Positions 41,818 to 51,892 of a stretch of DNA of 64,000 nt are shown here, piece after piece; positions within the stretch are counted from its first letter, which is position 1; each line of letters opens with the position of its first letter. Both the position numbers and the translations under genes were made by a program. Origin of the DNA: Enterobacter sp. Ag1 (lineage in GTDB: Bacteria; Pseudomonadota; Gammaproteobacteria; Enterobacterales; Enterobacteriaceae); assembly GCA_000277545.1 (NCBI GenBank), contig AKXM01000055.1, positions 248,001 to 312,000 on the forward strand, written 5' to 3'. The notes below the pieces were generated by a model. The model searched no databases. It was not told the DNA's origin and was given only the letters and a program-made list of their open reading frames with translations.

Positions 41818-44430
41818 ATGACACAACAGCCACAAGCCAAATATCGCCACGACTATCGCGCGGCGGATTATACGATAACCGATATCGATTTGACCTTTGA
41901 CCTTGATGCCGCAAAAACTCAGGTCACCGCAGTCAGCAAAATTGTCCGTCAGGGCGAAGCGGGCGCTCCGCTGCATCTTGATGGTGAAGACCTCACGCTG
42001 GTTTCCATTGCCGTAAACGGTAGCGCCTGGCCGCACTATCGCCAGGAAGATGGCGCGCTCATTCTGGAGCAGGTTCCTGACGCCTTCACGCTGACGATTG
42101 TGAACGAAATTAGCCCGGCAACCAACACCGCGCTTGAAGGGCTGTATCAATCCGGGGAAGCGTTATGTACCCAATGTGAAGCTGAAGGCTTCCACCACAT
42201 CACCTGGTACCTGGACCGCCCAGACGTCCTGGCGCGCTTCACGACCAAAGTCATCGCCGACAAAAACAAATATCCGTATCTGCTGGCTAACGGCAACCGC
42301 ATTGCCGAAGGCGAGCTGGAAAATGGCCGTCACTGGGTGCAGTGGCAGGATCCGTTCCCAAAACCTTGCTACCTGTTTGCGCTGGTGGCGGGTGATTTTG
42401 ACGTCCTGCGCGACAGCTTCAAAACCCGTTCCGGCCGTAACGTTGCGCTGGAGCTGTTTGTTGACCGCGGGAATCTGGATCGCGCTGACTGGGCGATGAC
42501 CTCGCTGAAGGCGTCCATGAAGTGGGATGAAACCCGTTTCGGCCTGGAGTATGACCTCGACATCTATATGATCGTCGCCGTCGACTTCTTCAATATGGGG
42601 GCGATGGAAAACAAAGGGCTGAATATCTTCAACTCGAAGTATGTCCTGGCCCGCGCCGAAACTGCGACTGACAAAGACTACCTCGACATTGAACGCGTCA
42701 TCGGCCACGAGTATTTCCACAACTGGACCGGTAACCGCGTCACCTGCCGCGACTGGTTCCAGCTGAGCCTGAAAGAGGGGTTAACCGTCTTCCGTGACCA
42801 GGAGTTCAGCTCCGACCTGGGGTCTCGCGCAGTTAACCGTATTCAAAACGTGCGTACCATGCGCGCGATGCAGTTCGCCGAAGACGCCAGCCCGATGGCG
42901 CACCCGATCCGTCCGGACAAAGTTATCGAAATGAATAACTTCTATACCCTGACGGTGTATGAGAAGGGCTCAGAAGTGATTCGTATGCTGCACACGCTGC
43001 TGGGCGAAGAAAACTTCCAGAAGGGCATGCAGCTTTACTTTGAACGCCATGACGGCAGCGCGGCGACCTGCGATGACTTCGTGCAGGCGATGGAAGATGC
43101 GTCCAACGTTGACCTGTCTCATTTCCGCCGCTGGTACAGCCAGGCCGGGACGCCGGTTGTCACCGTGCGTGACGACTACAACCCGGAAACTGAGCACTAC
43201 ACGCTGACTATCAGCCAGATGACGCCGCCGACCGCTGAACAGCAGGAAAAACACCCGCTGCATATCCCGTTTGATATCGAGCTTTACGATAACGAAGGGA
43301 AGGTCATTCCGCTGCAGAAGGACGGTCACCCGGTGCACCACGTGCTGAACGTGACCCAGGCCGAACAGACCTTTGTTTTCGACAATGTCTACTTCCAGCC
43401 GGTGCCGTCTTTGCTGCGCGAATTCTCTGCGCCGGTGAAGCTCGAGTACAAATGGAGCGACCAGCAGCTGACGTTCCTGATGCGCCACGCGCGGAACGAC
43501 TTCTCCCGTTGGGATGCGGCGCAAAGCCTGCTGGCAAACTACATCAAGATCAACGTGAACCGCAGCCAGCAAGGGCAGCCGCTTTCTCTGCCGCTGCACG
43601 TGGCTGACGCATTCCGCGCCATTCTGCTGGATGAGAAGATCGATCCGGCGCTCGCCGCGGAGATCCTGACGCTGCCTTCGCAGAATGAAATTGCCGAGCT
43701 GTTCCAGACCATCGATCCTATCGCCATTGCTGAAGTTCACGGGGCGCTGACCCGCACCCTCGCAGCAGAGCTGGCCGACGAGTTCCTGGCTATCTATAAC
43801 GCCAATAAGCTCGACAGCTATCGCGTGGATCACGGTGATATCGGCAAGCGCGCGCTGCGCAACACTTGCCTGCGCTATCTGGCGTTTGGTGACGTTGAAC
43901 TTGCTGAGCAACTGGTACGCGAGCAGTATCAGCAGGCGGACAATATGACCGATTCTATTGCCGCACTGTCCGCCGCGGTGGCCGCGCAGCTGCCATGCCG
44001 TGAAGCGCTGCTGGCTGAGTACGATGAGAAATGGCACAAAGATGGCCTGGTTATGGATAAGTGGTTTGTGCTGCAGGCGACCAGCCCGGGCAACAACACG
44101 CTGGCGAAGGTTCGCGAGCTGCTGAACCACCGTTCTTTCAGCCTGGGCAACCCGAACCGCGTACGTTCTCTGATTGGCGCGTTTGCTTCAGCCAACCCGG
44201 CCGCGTTCCACGCCAAAGACGGCAGTGGCTACCAGTTTATGGTCGAGATGCTGACCGAGCTGAACAGCCGCAACCCGCAAATTGCCTCTCGTCTGGTAGA
44301 GCCGCTGATTCGCCTGAAGCGTTATGACGCAGAACGTCAGGCTAAGATGCGTGCCGCGCTGGAGCAGTTGAAAGGGTTGGAAAACCTGTCCGGGGATCTG
44401 TTCGAGAAGATTGCCAAAGCGCTGGCCTAA
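41818..44430 (+). CDS. pepN: PepN, aminopeptidase N
   Basis: A broad-specificity zinc aminopeptidase of family M1, the main cytosolic exopeptidase finishing protein turnover. The 870 residues equal E. coli PepN. The exopeptidase motif GAMEN lies near residue 260 and the zinc site HEYFH-x18-E uses H297, H301 and E320, the same numbers as in E. coli. A long C-terminal helical domain closes the active site. TAAGG serves as the ribosome site. It is divergent from the orphan gene and, beyond that, pncB. Confidence 0.98.
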   Translation: MTQQPQAKYRHDYRAADYTITDIDLTFDLDAAKTQVTAVSKIVRQGEAGAPLHLDGEDLTLVSIAVNGSAWPHYRQEDGALILEQVPDAFTLTIVNEISPATNTALEGLYQSGEALCTQCEAEGFHHITWYLDRPDVLARFTTKVIADKNKYPYLLANGNRIAEGELENGRHWVQWQDPFPKPCYLFALVAGDFDVLRDSFKTRSGRNVALELFVDRGNLDRADWAMTSLKASMKWDETRFGLEYDLDIYMIVAVDFFNMGAMENKGLNIFNSKYVLARAETATDKDYLDIERVIGHEYFHNWTGNRVTCRDWFQLSLKEGLTVFRDQEFSSDLGSRAVNRIQNVRTMRAMQFAEDASPMAHPIRPDKVIEMNNFYTLTVYEKGSEVIRMLHTLLGEENFQKGMQLYFERHDGSAATCDDFVQAMEDASNVDLSHFRRWYSQAGTPVVTVRDDYNPETEHYTLTISQMTPPTAEQQEKHPLHIPFDIELYDNEGKVIPLQKDGHPVHHVLNVTQAEQTFVFDNVYFQPVPSLLREFSAPVKLEYKWSDQQLTFLMRHARNDFSRWDAAQSLLANYIKINVNRSQQGQPLSLPLHVADAFRAILLDEKIDPALAAEILTLPSQNEIAELFQTIDPIAIAEVHGALTRTLAAELADEFLAIYNANKLDSYRVDHGDIGKRALRNTCLRYLAFGDVELAEQLVREQYQQADNMTDSIAALSAAVAAQLPCREALLAEYDEKWHKDGLVMDKWFVLQATSPGNNTLAKVRELLNHRSFSLGNPNRVRSLIGAFASANPAAFHAKDGSGYQFMVEMLTELNSRNPQIASRLVEPLIRLKRYDAERQAKMRAALEQLKGLENLSGDLFEKIAKALA

Positions 44431-44437
44431 TCTTTGC

Positions 44438-44460
44438 CCCTATCCCTTTCAGGGATAGGG
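44438..44460. terminator. Hairpin between convergent pepN and ssuB
   Basis: CCCTATCCCT (44438-44447) and AGGGATAGGG (44451-44460) form a perfect 10-bp stem with a 3-base loop between the two convergent genes. U-tracts are poor on both sides. Confidence 0.7.
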
Positions 44461-44467
44461 TATTAAA

Positions 44468-45238
44468 TCAGCCGGTGCGCACCTGGCGCGCCGGCTCCTC
44501 TGAACCTCGTTTCATCACTCTGGCAAGCACTTCAGCCTCCAGCTCCGCTAGCTTCACCGATCCCAAGCGGCGCGGACGCGGTAAATCAACCGTCAGATCC
44601 AGGCCAATTTTCCCTTCTTCTATAAGCAACATGCGGTCGGCCATGGCGACGGCTTCGCTGACATCATGAGTGACCAAAAGCACGGTAAAGCCATGTTCCT
44701 GCCACAAAGAAACAATCAGCTCCTGCATCTCAATACGCGTCAGGGCATCCAGCGCGCCCAGCGGTTCGTCGAGCAACAGCAGGCGCGGACGATGAATGAG
44801 CGCCCTTGCCAATGCCACGCGTTGCTTTTGCCCGCCGGAAAGTGCCGCTGGCCACTCATTGGCCCGATTTTCAAGCCCAACGGCGGTGAGCGCCTGAAGA
44901 GCTGCGTCTCGCCAGTTATTTTTCAGCCCGAGCCCGACGTTATCTATCACCGTTTTCCACGGCAGCAGCCTGTCGTCCTGAAACATCAGCCGCGTATCAT
45001 CCTGGCTGTCCCGCAGCGGTGCACTGCCTGCGAATAGCGCGCCGTGATTGGGCGTTTCCAGCCCGGCAAGCAGGCGCAGTAGGGTACTTTTGCCGCCGCC
45101 GCTGCGGCCGACCACCGCCACGAACTGCCCGGCGGGGATACGCAGCTCAAGCTGATTGAGAATGCTTTTATCGCCGTAGCGTTTGCTGACGCCGTTGAGC
45201 CACAGCGGCGTGCCCTGGTTCAGACGAGCAGTTGTCAT
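44468..45238 (-). CDS. ssuB: SsuB, aliphatic sulfonate ABC transporter ATPase
   Basis: The ATPase that drives sulfonate import through SsuC. The 256 residues match E. coli SsuB (255). Walker [10 protein letters not shown] (about residue 45), signature LSGGQKQR and Walker [13 protein letters not shown] are intact. The ATG at 45238 overlaps the ssuC stop by four bases and gives the homologous start [11 protein letters not shown]; a longer frame runs back inside ssuC and is not used. It is the last gene of ssuEADCB. Confidence 0.96.
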   Translation of the reverse strand: MTTARLNQGTPLWLNGVSKRYGDKSILNQLELRIPAGQFVAVVGRSGGGKSTLLRLLAGLETPNHGALFAGSAPLRDSQDDTRLMFQDDRLLPWKTVIDNVGLGLKNNWRDAALQALTAVGLENRANEWPAALSGGQKQRVALARALIHRPRLLLLDEPLGALDALTRIEMQELIVSLWQEHGFTVLLVTHDVSEAVAMADRMLLIEEGKIGLDLTVDLPRPRRLGSVKLAELEAEVLARVMKRGSEEPARQVRTG

Positions 45239-46026
45239 ACCGTCTCCTCCTTTAATTGATAAGCCGGATGCCAGCGTAACCAGACGCGTTCCAGCAGGCG
45301 GGCGCTGACATCGGCGAGTTTGCCCAGCAGCGCATACAGCACGATGGCCACCACCACCACGTCGGTTTGCAGGAACTCCCTGGCATTCATCGCCAGATAG
45401 CCAATCCCTGAATTTGCCGAGATCGTTTCGGCGACAATAAGCGTCAGCCACATCAGGCCTAAGGCAAAACGTACGCCGACCATAATGGACGGCAACGCAC
45501 CCGGCAGAATGACGTGCACGAACAGGCTAAACCCGGAAAGGCCGTAGCTGCGCGCCATTTCCAGCAGGCCACGATCGATATTGCGTATGCCGTGCCAGGT
45601 ATTGATGTAAATAGGAAACAGCGTCCCGAGCGCCACCAGAAAGATCTTGGCCGTCTCATCGATACCAAACCACAGGATCACCAGCGGGATCAGCGCCAGG
45701 TGCGGAACGTTGCGCAGCATCTGAATAGAGCTGTCCAGCAGGCGTTCGCCCCAACGCGACAGGCCGCTAATCAGGCCTAAGATCAGGCCCAGCGATCCGC
45801 CGATGCTGAAACCAATCACGGCACGCCAGGAGCTGATAGCCAGATGCTGCCAGAGTTCACCGCTGGCTGAGAGGTTCCAGAAAGCCAGCACGACGCCCTC
45901 GGGAGAGGGCAAAATACGGGTGGAAAGCCAGCCTGCAGACGAAGCTAATTGCCAGAGAAGCACAATCGCCACCGGCAGCGCCCAAGGGGCCAGGCGCAGC
46001 AAGACTTTGTGCACGGACGCTTGCAT
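45235..46026 (-). CDS. ssuC: SsuC, aliphatic sulfonate ABC permease
   Basis: Inner-membrane permease of the SsuABC importer for alkanesulfonates. The 263 residues equal E. coli SsuC. About six membrane segments are apparent, and the cytoplasmic coupling region, the usual EAA loop, lies around [21 protein letters not shown]. It overlaps ssuB by four bases and starts nine bases after the ssuD stop, so translation is coupled through the operon. Confidence 0.96.
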   Translation of the reverse strand: MQASVHKVLLRLAPWALPVAIVLLWQLASSAGWLSTRILPSPEGVVLAFWNLSASGELWQHLAISSWRAVIGFSIGGSLGLILGLISGLSRWGERLLDSSIQMLRNVPHLALIPLVILWFGIDETAKIFLVALGTLFPIYINTWHGIRNIDRGLLEMARSYGLSGFSLFVHVILPGALPSIMVGVRFALGLMWLTLIVAETISANSGIGYLAMNAREFLQTDVVVVAIVLYALLGKLADVSARLLERVWLRWHPAYQLKEETV

Positions 46027-46035
46027 GGTGCCTCC

Positions 46036-47181
46036 CTAGCTCTGCGCCACTTTACGCGGGATAAAATCGTTGGCGATAACTTCGCCTTTTTCCTGAACCT
46101 GTCGCGGCTGAGGAATTTCTGGGATCGCCACGTCAAGGTGAGGGAACAGCAGTTCGCCCGCGCGGTAGGCTTCTTCCAGATGCGGATAGCCGGAAAGAAT
46201 AAAGCTGTCGATGCCCAGGTCGGCGTACTCGTTTATGCGGGCCGCGACGGTTGGCCCATCGCCCACCAGCGCGGTGCCAGCCCCACCGCGAACCAGACCG
46301 ACACCGGCCCAAAGATTAGGGCTGATCTCCAGCTTGTCTCGCTTACCGCCGTGCAGGGCGGCCATGCGCTGTTGCCCGACGGAGTCGCTGCGGGCAAAAG
46401 CGGCCTGTGCCTTGGCGATGGTGATGTCATCGAGGTGAGAAATAAGCCGGTTTGCCGCCTGCCACGCTTCTTCGTTGGTTTCGCGCACAATAACGTGCAG
46501 GCGAATACCAAAGCGAACTTGCCGCCCCCGCGCTTCAGCTTTCGCCCGAACTTGCTCGATCTTTTCTTTTACCAAATGTGGAGGTTCGCCCCAGGTCAGG
46601 TAAAGGTCAACCTGCTCGGCCGCAAGATCCTGAGCGGCATCGGACGATCCGCCAAAATAAAGCGGTGGGCGAGGTTGCTGTACCGGGGGATAAAGCAGCT
46701 TCGCGCCTTTGACCTGGATGTGTTTGCCGTCATAGTCGACGGTTTCGCCTTCGAGGACGCGTCGCCAGATGTGCGTAAACTCTGCGGAGGCCTCATAGCG
46801 CTCTTCATGGTTTAGAAAAACGCCTTCCGCAGCCAGTTCTTCAGCGTCGCCCCCGGTCACCAGGTTAAACAATGCTCGCCCGTTGGAAAGGCGATCCAGC
46901 GTGGCGGCCTGGCGAGCGGCAAGAGTAGGGGAGACAACGCTCGGGCGCAGTGCGACCAGGAACTTAAGCCGCTGAGTGACCGGGATCATTGAGGCCGCCA
47001 CCAGCCAGGCATCCTCGCAGGAACGCCCGGTCGGGATCAGCACGCCGGTGAAGCCGATGCGGTCTGCAGCCTGAGCTATTTGCTGCAGGTAGCCATAGTC
47101 GACCGGACGCGCTCCCGTGTCGCTGCCAAGATAGTGCCCATCCCCGTGGGTAGGTAAGAACCAGAACAGATTCAGACTCAT
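46036..47181 (-). CDS. ssuD: SsuD, FMNH2-dependent alkanesulfonate monooxygenase
   Basis: Cleaves the carbon-sulfur bond of alkanesulfonates with oxygen and reduced flavin from SsuE, releasing sulfite and an aldehyde when sulfate is scarce. The 381 residues equal E. coli SsuD. It belongs to the bacterial luciferase family (TIM barrel); the active-site Cys lies in [10 protein letters not shown] near residue 54. It overlaps ssuA by four bases. Confidence 0.97.
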   Translation of the reverse strand: MSLNLFWFLPTHGDGHYLGSDTGARPVDYGYLQQIAQAADRIGFTGVLIPTGRSCEDAWLVAASMIPVTQRLKFLVALRPSVVSPTLAARQAATLDRLSNGRALFNLVTGGDAEELAAEGVFLNHEERYEASAEFTHIWRRVLEGETVDYDGKHIQVKGAKLLYPPVQQPRPPLYFGGSSDAAQDLAAEQVDLYLTWGEPPHLVKEKIEQVRAKAEARGRQVRFGIRLHVIVRETNEEAWQAANRLISHLDDITIAKAQAAFARSDSVGQQRMAALHGGKRDKLEISPNLWAGVGLVRGGAGTALVGDGPTVAARINEYADLGIDSFILSGYPHLEEAYRAGELLFPHLDVAIPEIPQPRQVQEKGEVIANDFIPRKVAQS

Positions 47182-48155
47182 GACTTAGCTCCTTGTGTCG
47201 TGCCGGCGGGTTGCCAGATGCGGGTTCGGATATCGACTTTCTTTGGAACAAGGCGATTTTCATAAAACAGGTCGGCGGTATTTTGCTGTTTGGCGGCAGT
47301 CGCTTCGTTGACCGGCGTAATTTCTGAAGGAGGGCGATGGTCAAAATAAGTGGCGATGACTGCTTCAGGCAGGCCCATCGTTTTGGCGAGAAGCGCTACG
47401 CTTGCTGCCCGCTGTGTGCGGGTGAGCGCGTCGGCGTCGCTAAAGGTTTTCAGTACCTGTTGAAGAAACGGGCCGTTCGCTTCTGCATAAGGGCGGGAAG
47501 CTAAATAGAACGACCCGGTTTGATTCAGCTCGCTGCCGTCCGTTAAGACGCGAACGCCGCCGTTTAACAGTGCCGCCGAATAGTACGGATCCCAGATAGC
47601 CCAGGCATCGACGTTCCCCTGCTGAAAGGCCGCGCGGGCATCGGCGGGGGTCAGGTAAGCGGGTTGAATATCGGAAAACTTCAGTCCGGCTTGTTGCAAC
47701 GCGCGCAGCACCAGGTTGTGTGAGCTGGAGCCTTTCTGGAAGGCAATCTTATGGCCTTTTAAATCCGCCACGGTTTTCAGGGGGCTATTTTCGGGGACCA
47801 GAATCACCTCTGCTTTCGGTTTGGGCGGCTCGGCACCTACATACAGCAGATCCGCTCCGGCGGCCTGCGCGAAAATAGGCGGGATATCGCCCGTGCTGCC
47901 CAAATCGATGCTGCCGACGTTCAGTGCCTCCAGCATTTGTGGCCCGGCGGGAAACTCAATCCACGAGACTTTGGTGTTCGGGTATTGCTTCTCCAGGAGC
48001 TGGTGGCTTTTGGCTAACACCATACTGACGGAGCCTTTTTGGTAACCAATGCGCAGCTGTTCCGGGCCGCTGTCCGAGGCGTTGCTATAGGTTGAAAAAG
48101 CAAGCAGGCCGGCAAAAGCGAGCCACGGAGAGCGGCGTTTAAGCAAATTAAACAT
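47178..48155 (-). CDS. ssuA: SsuA, aliphatic sulfonate-binding protein
   Basis: The periplasmic binding protein that captures alkanesulfonates for the SsuBC importer. The 325 residues compare with 319 in E. coli. A signal peptide of about 26 residues (cleavage near TYSNAS) precedes the mature protein, which starts close to [16 protein letters not shown]. The NMT1/SsuA family fold is supported by [16 protein letters not shown] and [12 protein letters not shown]. It overlaps ssuE by eight bases and ssuD by four. Confidence 0.96.
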   Translation of the reverse strand: MFNLLKRRSPWLAFAGLLAFSTYSNASDSGPEQLRIGYQKGSVSMVLAKSHQLLEKQYPNTKVSWIEFPAGPQMLEALNVGSIDLGSTGDIPPIFAQAAGADLLYVGAEPPKPKAEVILVPENSPLKTVADLKGHKIAFQKGSSSHNLVLRALQQAGLKFSDIQPAYLTPADARAAFQQGNVDAWAIWDPYYSAALLNGGVRVLTDGSELNQTGSFYLASRPYAEANGPFLQQVLKTFSDADALTRTQRAASVALLAKTMGLPEAVIATYFDHRPPSEITPVNEATAAKQQNTADLFYENRLVPKKVDIRTRIWQPAGTTQGAKS

Positions 48156-48726
48156 GGCTCACCCCTCGGGCGTTAAACGGCGAAGGTACCGCAAAGTCAC
48201 GGCGGTGGAGCGCCTGCCAGAAGGTTTCCAGCGCTTCGTCCAGACGTTTTTGTAGGTTAGGCGTGAACTGAGGTTTGTGCTGGTAATCGGCTATCTGGCC
48301 GTCGTCGGCGAAAACGCCGTGCAGGATCTCCTGTGCTTTGAGCGCATTCAGTACCGGTTTAAGGGCATAGTCCACGGCGAGCATATGCGCCACGGTACCG
48401 CCGGTGGCGAGAGGCAGAACAACCTTCTTCTCTAAGGCGCGTTCGGGGAGCAAATCGAGCAGCGTTTTTAGCGCGCCTGAAAACGAGGCTTTGTAAACCG
48501 GCGTGGCGATAATCAGGCCATCGGCAGTGCTGAGTTGTTCGGTGAGCGCCAGCAGCGCCGGGCTGTCGAACCTTGCATAGAGCAAGTCTTCAGGCGCGAA
48601 GTTCTGTAAGTGCCAGTGATAAACTTCAACATCAAGGGCGCTCAGCTTCTCCCGCGCATACTCCAGCAGCGAGCTGGAACGGGACGGGTAGCGAGGGCTT
48701 CCGGCCAGGGTAATCACACGCATCAC
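48148..48726 (-). CDS. ssuE: SsuE, NADPH-dependent FMN reductase
   Basis: Supplies reduced FMN to SsuD for desulfonation. The 192 residues match E. coli SsuE (191). The flavodoxin-like fold begins with the SPRYPSRSSSLLEYAR phosphate-binding loop (about residues 10-25), and PVYKASFSGALKTLLDLL is the FMN/dimer segment. AAGGAG precedes the ATG. It is the first gene of ssuEADCB; in E. coli the operon is switched on by Cbl in sulfate starvation. Unlike E. coli, pyrD follows directly upstream, without the fimbrial cluster. Confidence 0.96.
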   Translation of the reverse strand: MMRVITLAGSPRYPSRSSSLLEYAREKLSALDVEVYHWHLQNFAPEDLLYARFDSPALLALTEQLSTADGLIIATPVYKASFSGALKTLLDLLPERALEKKVVLPLATGGTVAHMLAVDYALKPVLNALKAQEILHGVFADDGQIADYQHKPQFTPNLQKRLDEALETFWQALHRRDFAVPSPFNARGVSHV

Positions 48727-48738
48727 GACTCCTTATAA

Positions 48739-48776
48739 CTAATTGTTTGCTTTTATCTAACATTGATAACAATTAG
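48739..48776. repeat. 9-bp inverted repeat upstream of ssuE
   Basis: CTAATTGTT (48739-48747) is perfectly inverted as AACAATTAG (48768-48776), with a 20-base spacer. The left arm is 12 bases from the ssuE start, so it covers the leader or promoter. It could be a regulator site (Cbl or another) or an RNA hairpin. Confidence 0.6.
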
Positions 48777-48859
48777 CGTGATACTCGCAGAGATGATTTC
48801 CGTGGCTAAGTGATTTTTCCGGGATAGATTTGCGAAAAAGCGCATATTGCGCGCCGGGA

Positions 48860-48875
48860 AAGAAAACGTTTGCCT
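48860..48875 (+). promoter_or_regulatory. PurR-like operator upstream of pyrD
   Basis: AAGAAAACGTTTGCCT matches 13 of 16 bases of the PurR consensus around the AACGTT centre. It lies about 95 bases before pyrD, a known PurR target in E. coli. Confidence 0.7.
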
Positions 48876-48903
48876 CTATTCAGGCTTTTTTGCGACAGGT
48901 CAA

Positions 48904-48970
48904 TTCCAATCATCCCCCGGATCGTGAATAATAACGCCCCGGTCTGCACACCGGGAATCCAGGAGAGTTC
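48904..48970 (+). promoter_or_regulatory. pyrD promoter and start-switching leader
   Basis: TTCCAA (48904-48909) and AATAAT (48927-48932) are 17 bases apart. Transcription should start in the run CCCCGG at 48937-48942. A start at a C lets CCCGGT (48938-48943) pair with ACCGGG (48950-48955), a hairpin just before the AGGAG ribosome site (48961-48965); a start at G would lose it. This matches the CTP/GTP start-switching control known for enterobacterial pyrC and pyrD. Confidence 0.7.
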
Positions 48971-49981
48971 ATGTACTACCCCTTCGTTCGTAAAGCCCTT
49001 TTTCAGCTCGATCCAGAGCGCGCTCATGAGTTAACTTTTCAGCAATTACGCTTTGTCACCGGAACGCCGCTTGAGTGGCTGGTGCGTCAGAACGTGCCGT
49101 CAAAACCTGTGACCTGCATGGGGTTAACGTTCAAGAATCCGCTCGGCTTAGCCGCGGGCCTGGATAAAAACGGGGAATGTATCGATGCCTTCGGTGCGAT
49201 GGGCTTTGGCTCCATTGAGATTGGCACCGTGACGCCGCGTCCGCAGCCGGGGAACGACAAGCCACGTATCTTCCGTTTGGTGGAAGCCGAAGGGCTGATT
49301 AACCGAATGGGGTTTAATAATCTCGGGGTGGATAACCTGGTCGAAAACGTAAAAAAAGCGCATTTCGACGGCGTGCTCGGGATTAATATCGGCAAGAACA
49401 AAGATACCCCCGTTGAAAAGGGGAAAGACGATTATCTGATCTGCATGGATAAAATTTATCCATATGCTGGCTATATTGCGATCAATATCTCATCACCGAA
49501 TACGCCAGGGCTGCGTACTTTGCAATATGGTGAAGCGTTGGACGATCTTTTAAGCGCCATTAAAAATAAGCAACAAGCGCTGCAAGAGATCCACCATAAA
49601 TATGTTCCCGTGGCGGTGAAGATCGCGCCGGATCTTTCTGAAGAAGAATTGATCCAGGTGGCAGACAGTTTAGTTCGCCATAATATTGACGGGGTCATTG
49701 CAACCAATACTACTTTAGACCGCAGCCTTGTTCAGGGCATGAAACACTGCGATGAAACCGGGGGCTTAAGCGGGCGTCCTGTACAATTAAAAAGCACGGA
49801 AATTATTCGCCGCCTGTCTCAGGAATTAAATGGCCGCCTGCCGATTATTGGCGTAGGAGGGATTGATTCCGTGGTTGCCGCTCGCGAGAAGATGGCGGCT
49901 GGCGCTTCGTTGGTTCAAATATACTCAGGCTTCATTTTTAAAGGCCCACCGCTGATTAAAGAAATCGTTACCCATCTCTGA
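48971..49981 (+). CDS. pyrD: PyrD, quinone-dependent dihydroorotate dehydrogenase
   Basis: Oxidises dihydroorotate to orotate in de novo pyrimidine synthesis, passing electrons to membrane quinone (class 2). The 336 residues equal E. coli PyrD. The N-terminal amphipathic helix ([19 protein letters not shown]) binds the membrane. The FMN-binding barrel shows [14 protein letters not shown], the catalytic Ser region [11 protein letters not shown], and GVGGIDSV near the phosphate site. Expression is probably set by PurR and by start switching in the leader. A terminator follows. Confidence 0.97.
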   Translation: MYYPFVRKALFQLDPERAHELTFQQLRFVTGTPLEWLVRQNVPSKPVTCMGLTFKNPLGLAAGLDKNGECIDAFGAMGFGSIEIGTVTPRPQPGNDKPRIFRLVEAEGLINRMGFNNLGVDNLVENVKKAHFDGVLGINIGKNKDTPVEKGKDDYLICMDKIYPYAGYIAINISSPNTPGLRTLQYGEALDDLLSAIKNKQQALQEIHHKYVPVAVKIAPDLSEEELIQVADSLVRHNIDGVIATNTTLDRSLVQGMKHCDETGGLSGRPVQLKSTEIIRRLSQELNGRLPIIGVGGIDSVVAAREKMAAGASLVQIYSGFIFKGPPLIKEIVTHL

Positions 49982-49998
49982 TCATTTACCTTTTACAG

Positions 49999-50037
49999 AC
50001 AACCAGGGCTTTATTTTCGGTCCTGGTTGTTTTATAT
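49999..50037 (+). terminator. Rho-independent terminator after pyrD
   Basis: The 9-bp stem ACAACCAGG (49999-50007) / CCTGGTTGT (50022-50030) has a 14-base loop and is followed by TTTTATATT. Confidence 0.82.
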
Positions 50038-50134
50038 TCCGCTACTGTTGCTTATTTAAACATATTGGTCTTTTATTAATATGGTAAGAATTTGAGTGGC
50101 AATTCAGCAGCGGGATAAATGAAGGGTAAGCATT

Positions 50135-50677
50135 ATGCGAATAAAACCGGACGATAACTGGCGTTGGTATTTCGATGAAGAGCACGATCGAATGATGCTC
50201 GATTTGGCCAATGGTATGCTTTTCCGTTCGCGCTTTCCCCGTAAAATGCTAACCCCGGATGCCTTTGAAAATTCAGGTTTTTGTGTTGATGATGCGGCGC
50301 TTTATTTCTCTTTTGAAGAAAAATGCCGTGATTTACCGTTAGGGAAAGAGCAGCGCGCCGAGCTGGTGCTCAACGCCCTGGTAGCGATTCGCTTCCTCAA
50401 ACCGCAGATGCCAAAAAGCTGGCATTTTGTCTCCCACGGCGACGGCTGGCAGCCAGAAGTAGGGGAAGGGGCCTGCGTGTGGCTAAGCGAGAATATGCAG
50501 CAGGTGAACCTGCTGGTGGTGGAAACCGGCGACAATGCCGCACTTTGCCTGCTTGCTCAGCAGGGGCTCACGTTAGCTGGCCGCACGATGCAGCTTGGGG
50601 ATGCCATTAAAGTGATGAATGACCGGCTGAAACCGCAGCCTTTAAGCAGCGGCCTCAGTCTCGATCAGGCCGTTTAG
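50135..50677 (+). CDS. zapC: ZapC, FtsZ-stabilising cell-division protein
   Basis: A cytoplasmic division-ring protein that binds FtsZ and promotes bundling of its protofilaments. The 180 residues equal E. coli ZapC; the N-terminus ([27 protein letters not shown]) is highly conserved, and no membrane segment is present. AAGGGTAAG lies before the ATG. Its stop overlaps the convergent ycbX gene by four bases, leaving no room for a terminator between the two. Confidence 0.95.
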   Translation: MRIKPDDNWRWYFDEEHDRMMLDLANGMLFRSRFPRKMLTPDAFENSGFCVDDAALYFSFEEKCRDLPLGKEQRAELVLNALVAIRFLKPQMPKSWHFVSHGDGWQPEVGEGACVWLSENMQQVNLLVVETGDNAALCLLAQQGLTLAGRTMQLGDAIKVMNDRLKPQPLSSGLSLDQAV

Positions 50678-51789
50678 CGCGCCGCCACGCTCACATTCCC
50701 TGTAGGCACGCAGCTGCAGCATAAAATGGTGCCGTCCGCGCCAATGGCGCCTTTCTTCAGTGCTTTCACTTCGCCATCCAGCAACCTAACCCGACAGCTT
50801 CCGCATATCCCGGCCCGGCAGGAATAGGGGACGCGAATCCCTTTGTTTTCCAGCTGTTCCAAAAGAATCTGTTGGTTATTGCCCCGGAACGTCGTGCCTT
50901 CCCAGTCGATGCTGACGCTGCTTTCAGGCTGGCTCTGAGGTTCGAGGCTTTCCACCACTTCGCCGGGGCCATAAACATTCGCCGGCCTGTGGGCCAGCAC
51001 CTCCAGCTCGTCGCCCACGCGAATAACTCCGCTGTTACGGGCAATCAAATTCTGACCAAAATCGACTGCGCCGCTATTATCCTGCGCGGTGCGGAACCCC
51101 TGCAGCGTTTTGAGCGGTTCTCCACTCGGATGTTTCAGGCCGCGTTCCGGGCTAACCGTCGTAAAAATACAGCGGCTGCAGGGTTTAGCCACGTCGAAAG
51201 TGACCCCGCCAATACGCACGACTTTCCAGGTATCCTCCGCCCACGCAGAGGCACCGGTCACCACGATATTCGGGCGAAACTGGGTCATTTTAACGCTGGC
51301 GGGGCAGCGGTTTTGCAGGTCGCGCAGCGAAGCTTCGTTGGTCAGCAAATAAGGGAAACCGTCGGCAAAAGAGAGCGGCACTTCTTCGTGGCGTTTCACC
51401 CGGCGGGTGGGCTGCTCACCAACCCAGCGCAGCTGCACCGGGCGAGAGAAGAACCCGCTCAGCCACTGATTAATTTCATCGGGCGCAATGAGCGCGGTAA
51501 AGTGCGTGCCCCAGACTTCTGTCGGCTCAGGCGTTGCGGCGAAATCAGCAAAGCGAATGCTGGCCGAGCTGCCGTCCGGGGCGGATAAATAAAGGCCGTC
51601 ATGCACGAATGCGGGAGTGAACAGCACCATCTGCGGATGCTGGCGGGCGGTAATAAAGGTGCCATCCAGCTCGGTAATCATAAAGATGCGATCAAAGGCC
51701 AGGCCGCTGGTGGTTGCCTGCGCGTGGGAGAGCGCCAGGCCGCGCATAGATTTTACCGGGTGAATAAAGAGTTGAGACAAAGTAATCAC
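50674..51789 (-). CDS. ycbX: YcbX, MOSC/ferredoxin-domain N-hydroxylated base reductase
   Basis: A molybdenum-cofactor protein that in E. coli detoxifies N-hydroxylated base analogues such as 6-hydroxylaminopurine. The 371 residues compare with 369. A beta-barrel MOSC_N domain (about residues 1-120) and a MOSC domain with the cofactor Cys region ([12 protein letters not shown]) are followed by a C-terminal 2Fe-2S ferredoxin domain with [12 protein letters not shown] and a final Cys pair (LCCSC). It is transcribed alone, divergent from rlmL. Confidence 0.94.
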   Translation of the reverse strand: MITLSQLFIHPVKSMRGLALSHAQATTSGLAFDRIFMITELDGTFITARQHPQMVLFTPAFVHDGLYLSAPDGSSASIRFADFAATPEPTEVWGTHFTALIAPDEINQWLSGFFSRPVQLRWVGEQPTRRVKRHEEVPLSFADGFPYLLTNEASLRDLQNRCPASVKMTQFRPNIVVTGASAWAEDTWKVVRIGGVTFDVAKPCSRCIFTTVSPERGLKHPSGEPLKTLQGFRTAQDNSGAVDFGQNLIARNSGVIRVGDELEVLAHRPANVYGPGEVVESLEPQSQPESSVSIDWEGTTFRGNNQQILLEQLENKGIRVPYSCRAGICGSCRVRLLDGEVKALKKGAIGADGTILCCSCVPTGNVSVAAR

Positions 51790-51892
51790 GGCGCCCTCCG
51801 TGGGAAGTAAATATAAGAGGGCAACTTTATGACATGCGTTGCGGATTAGCTATAATGCGCCACAATTTTCTTTTTACCTGATAAGTGACGAT

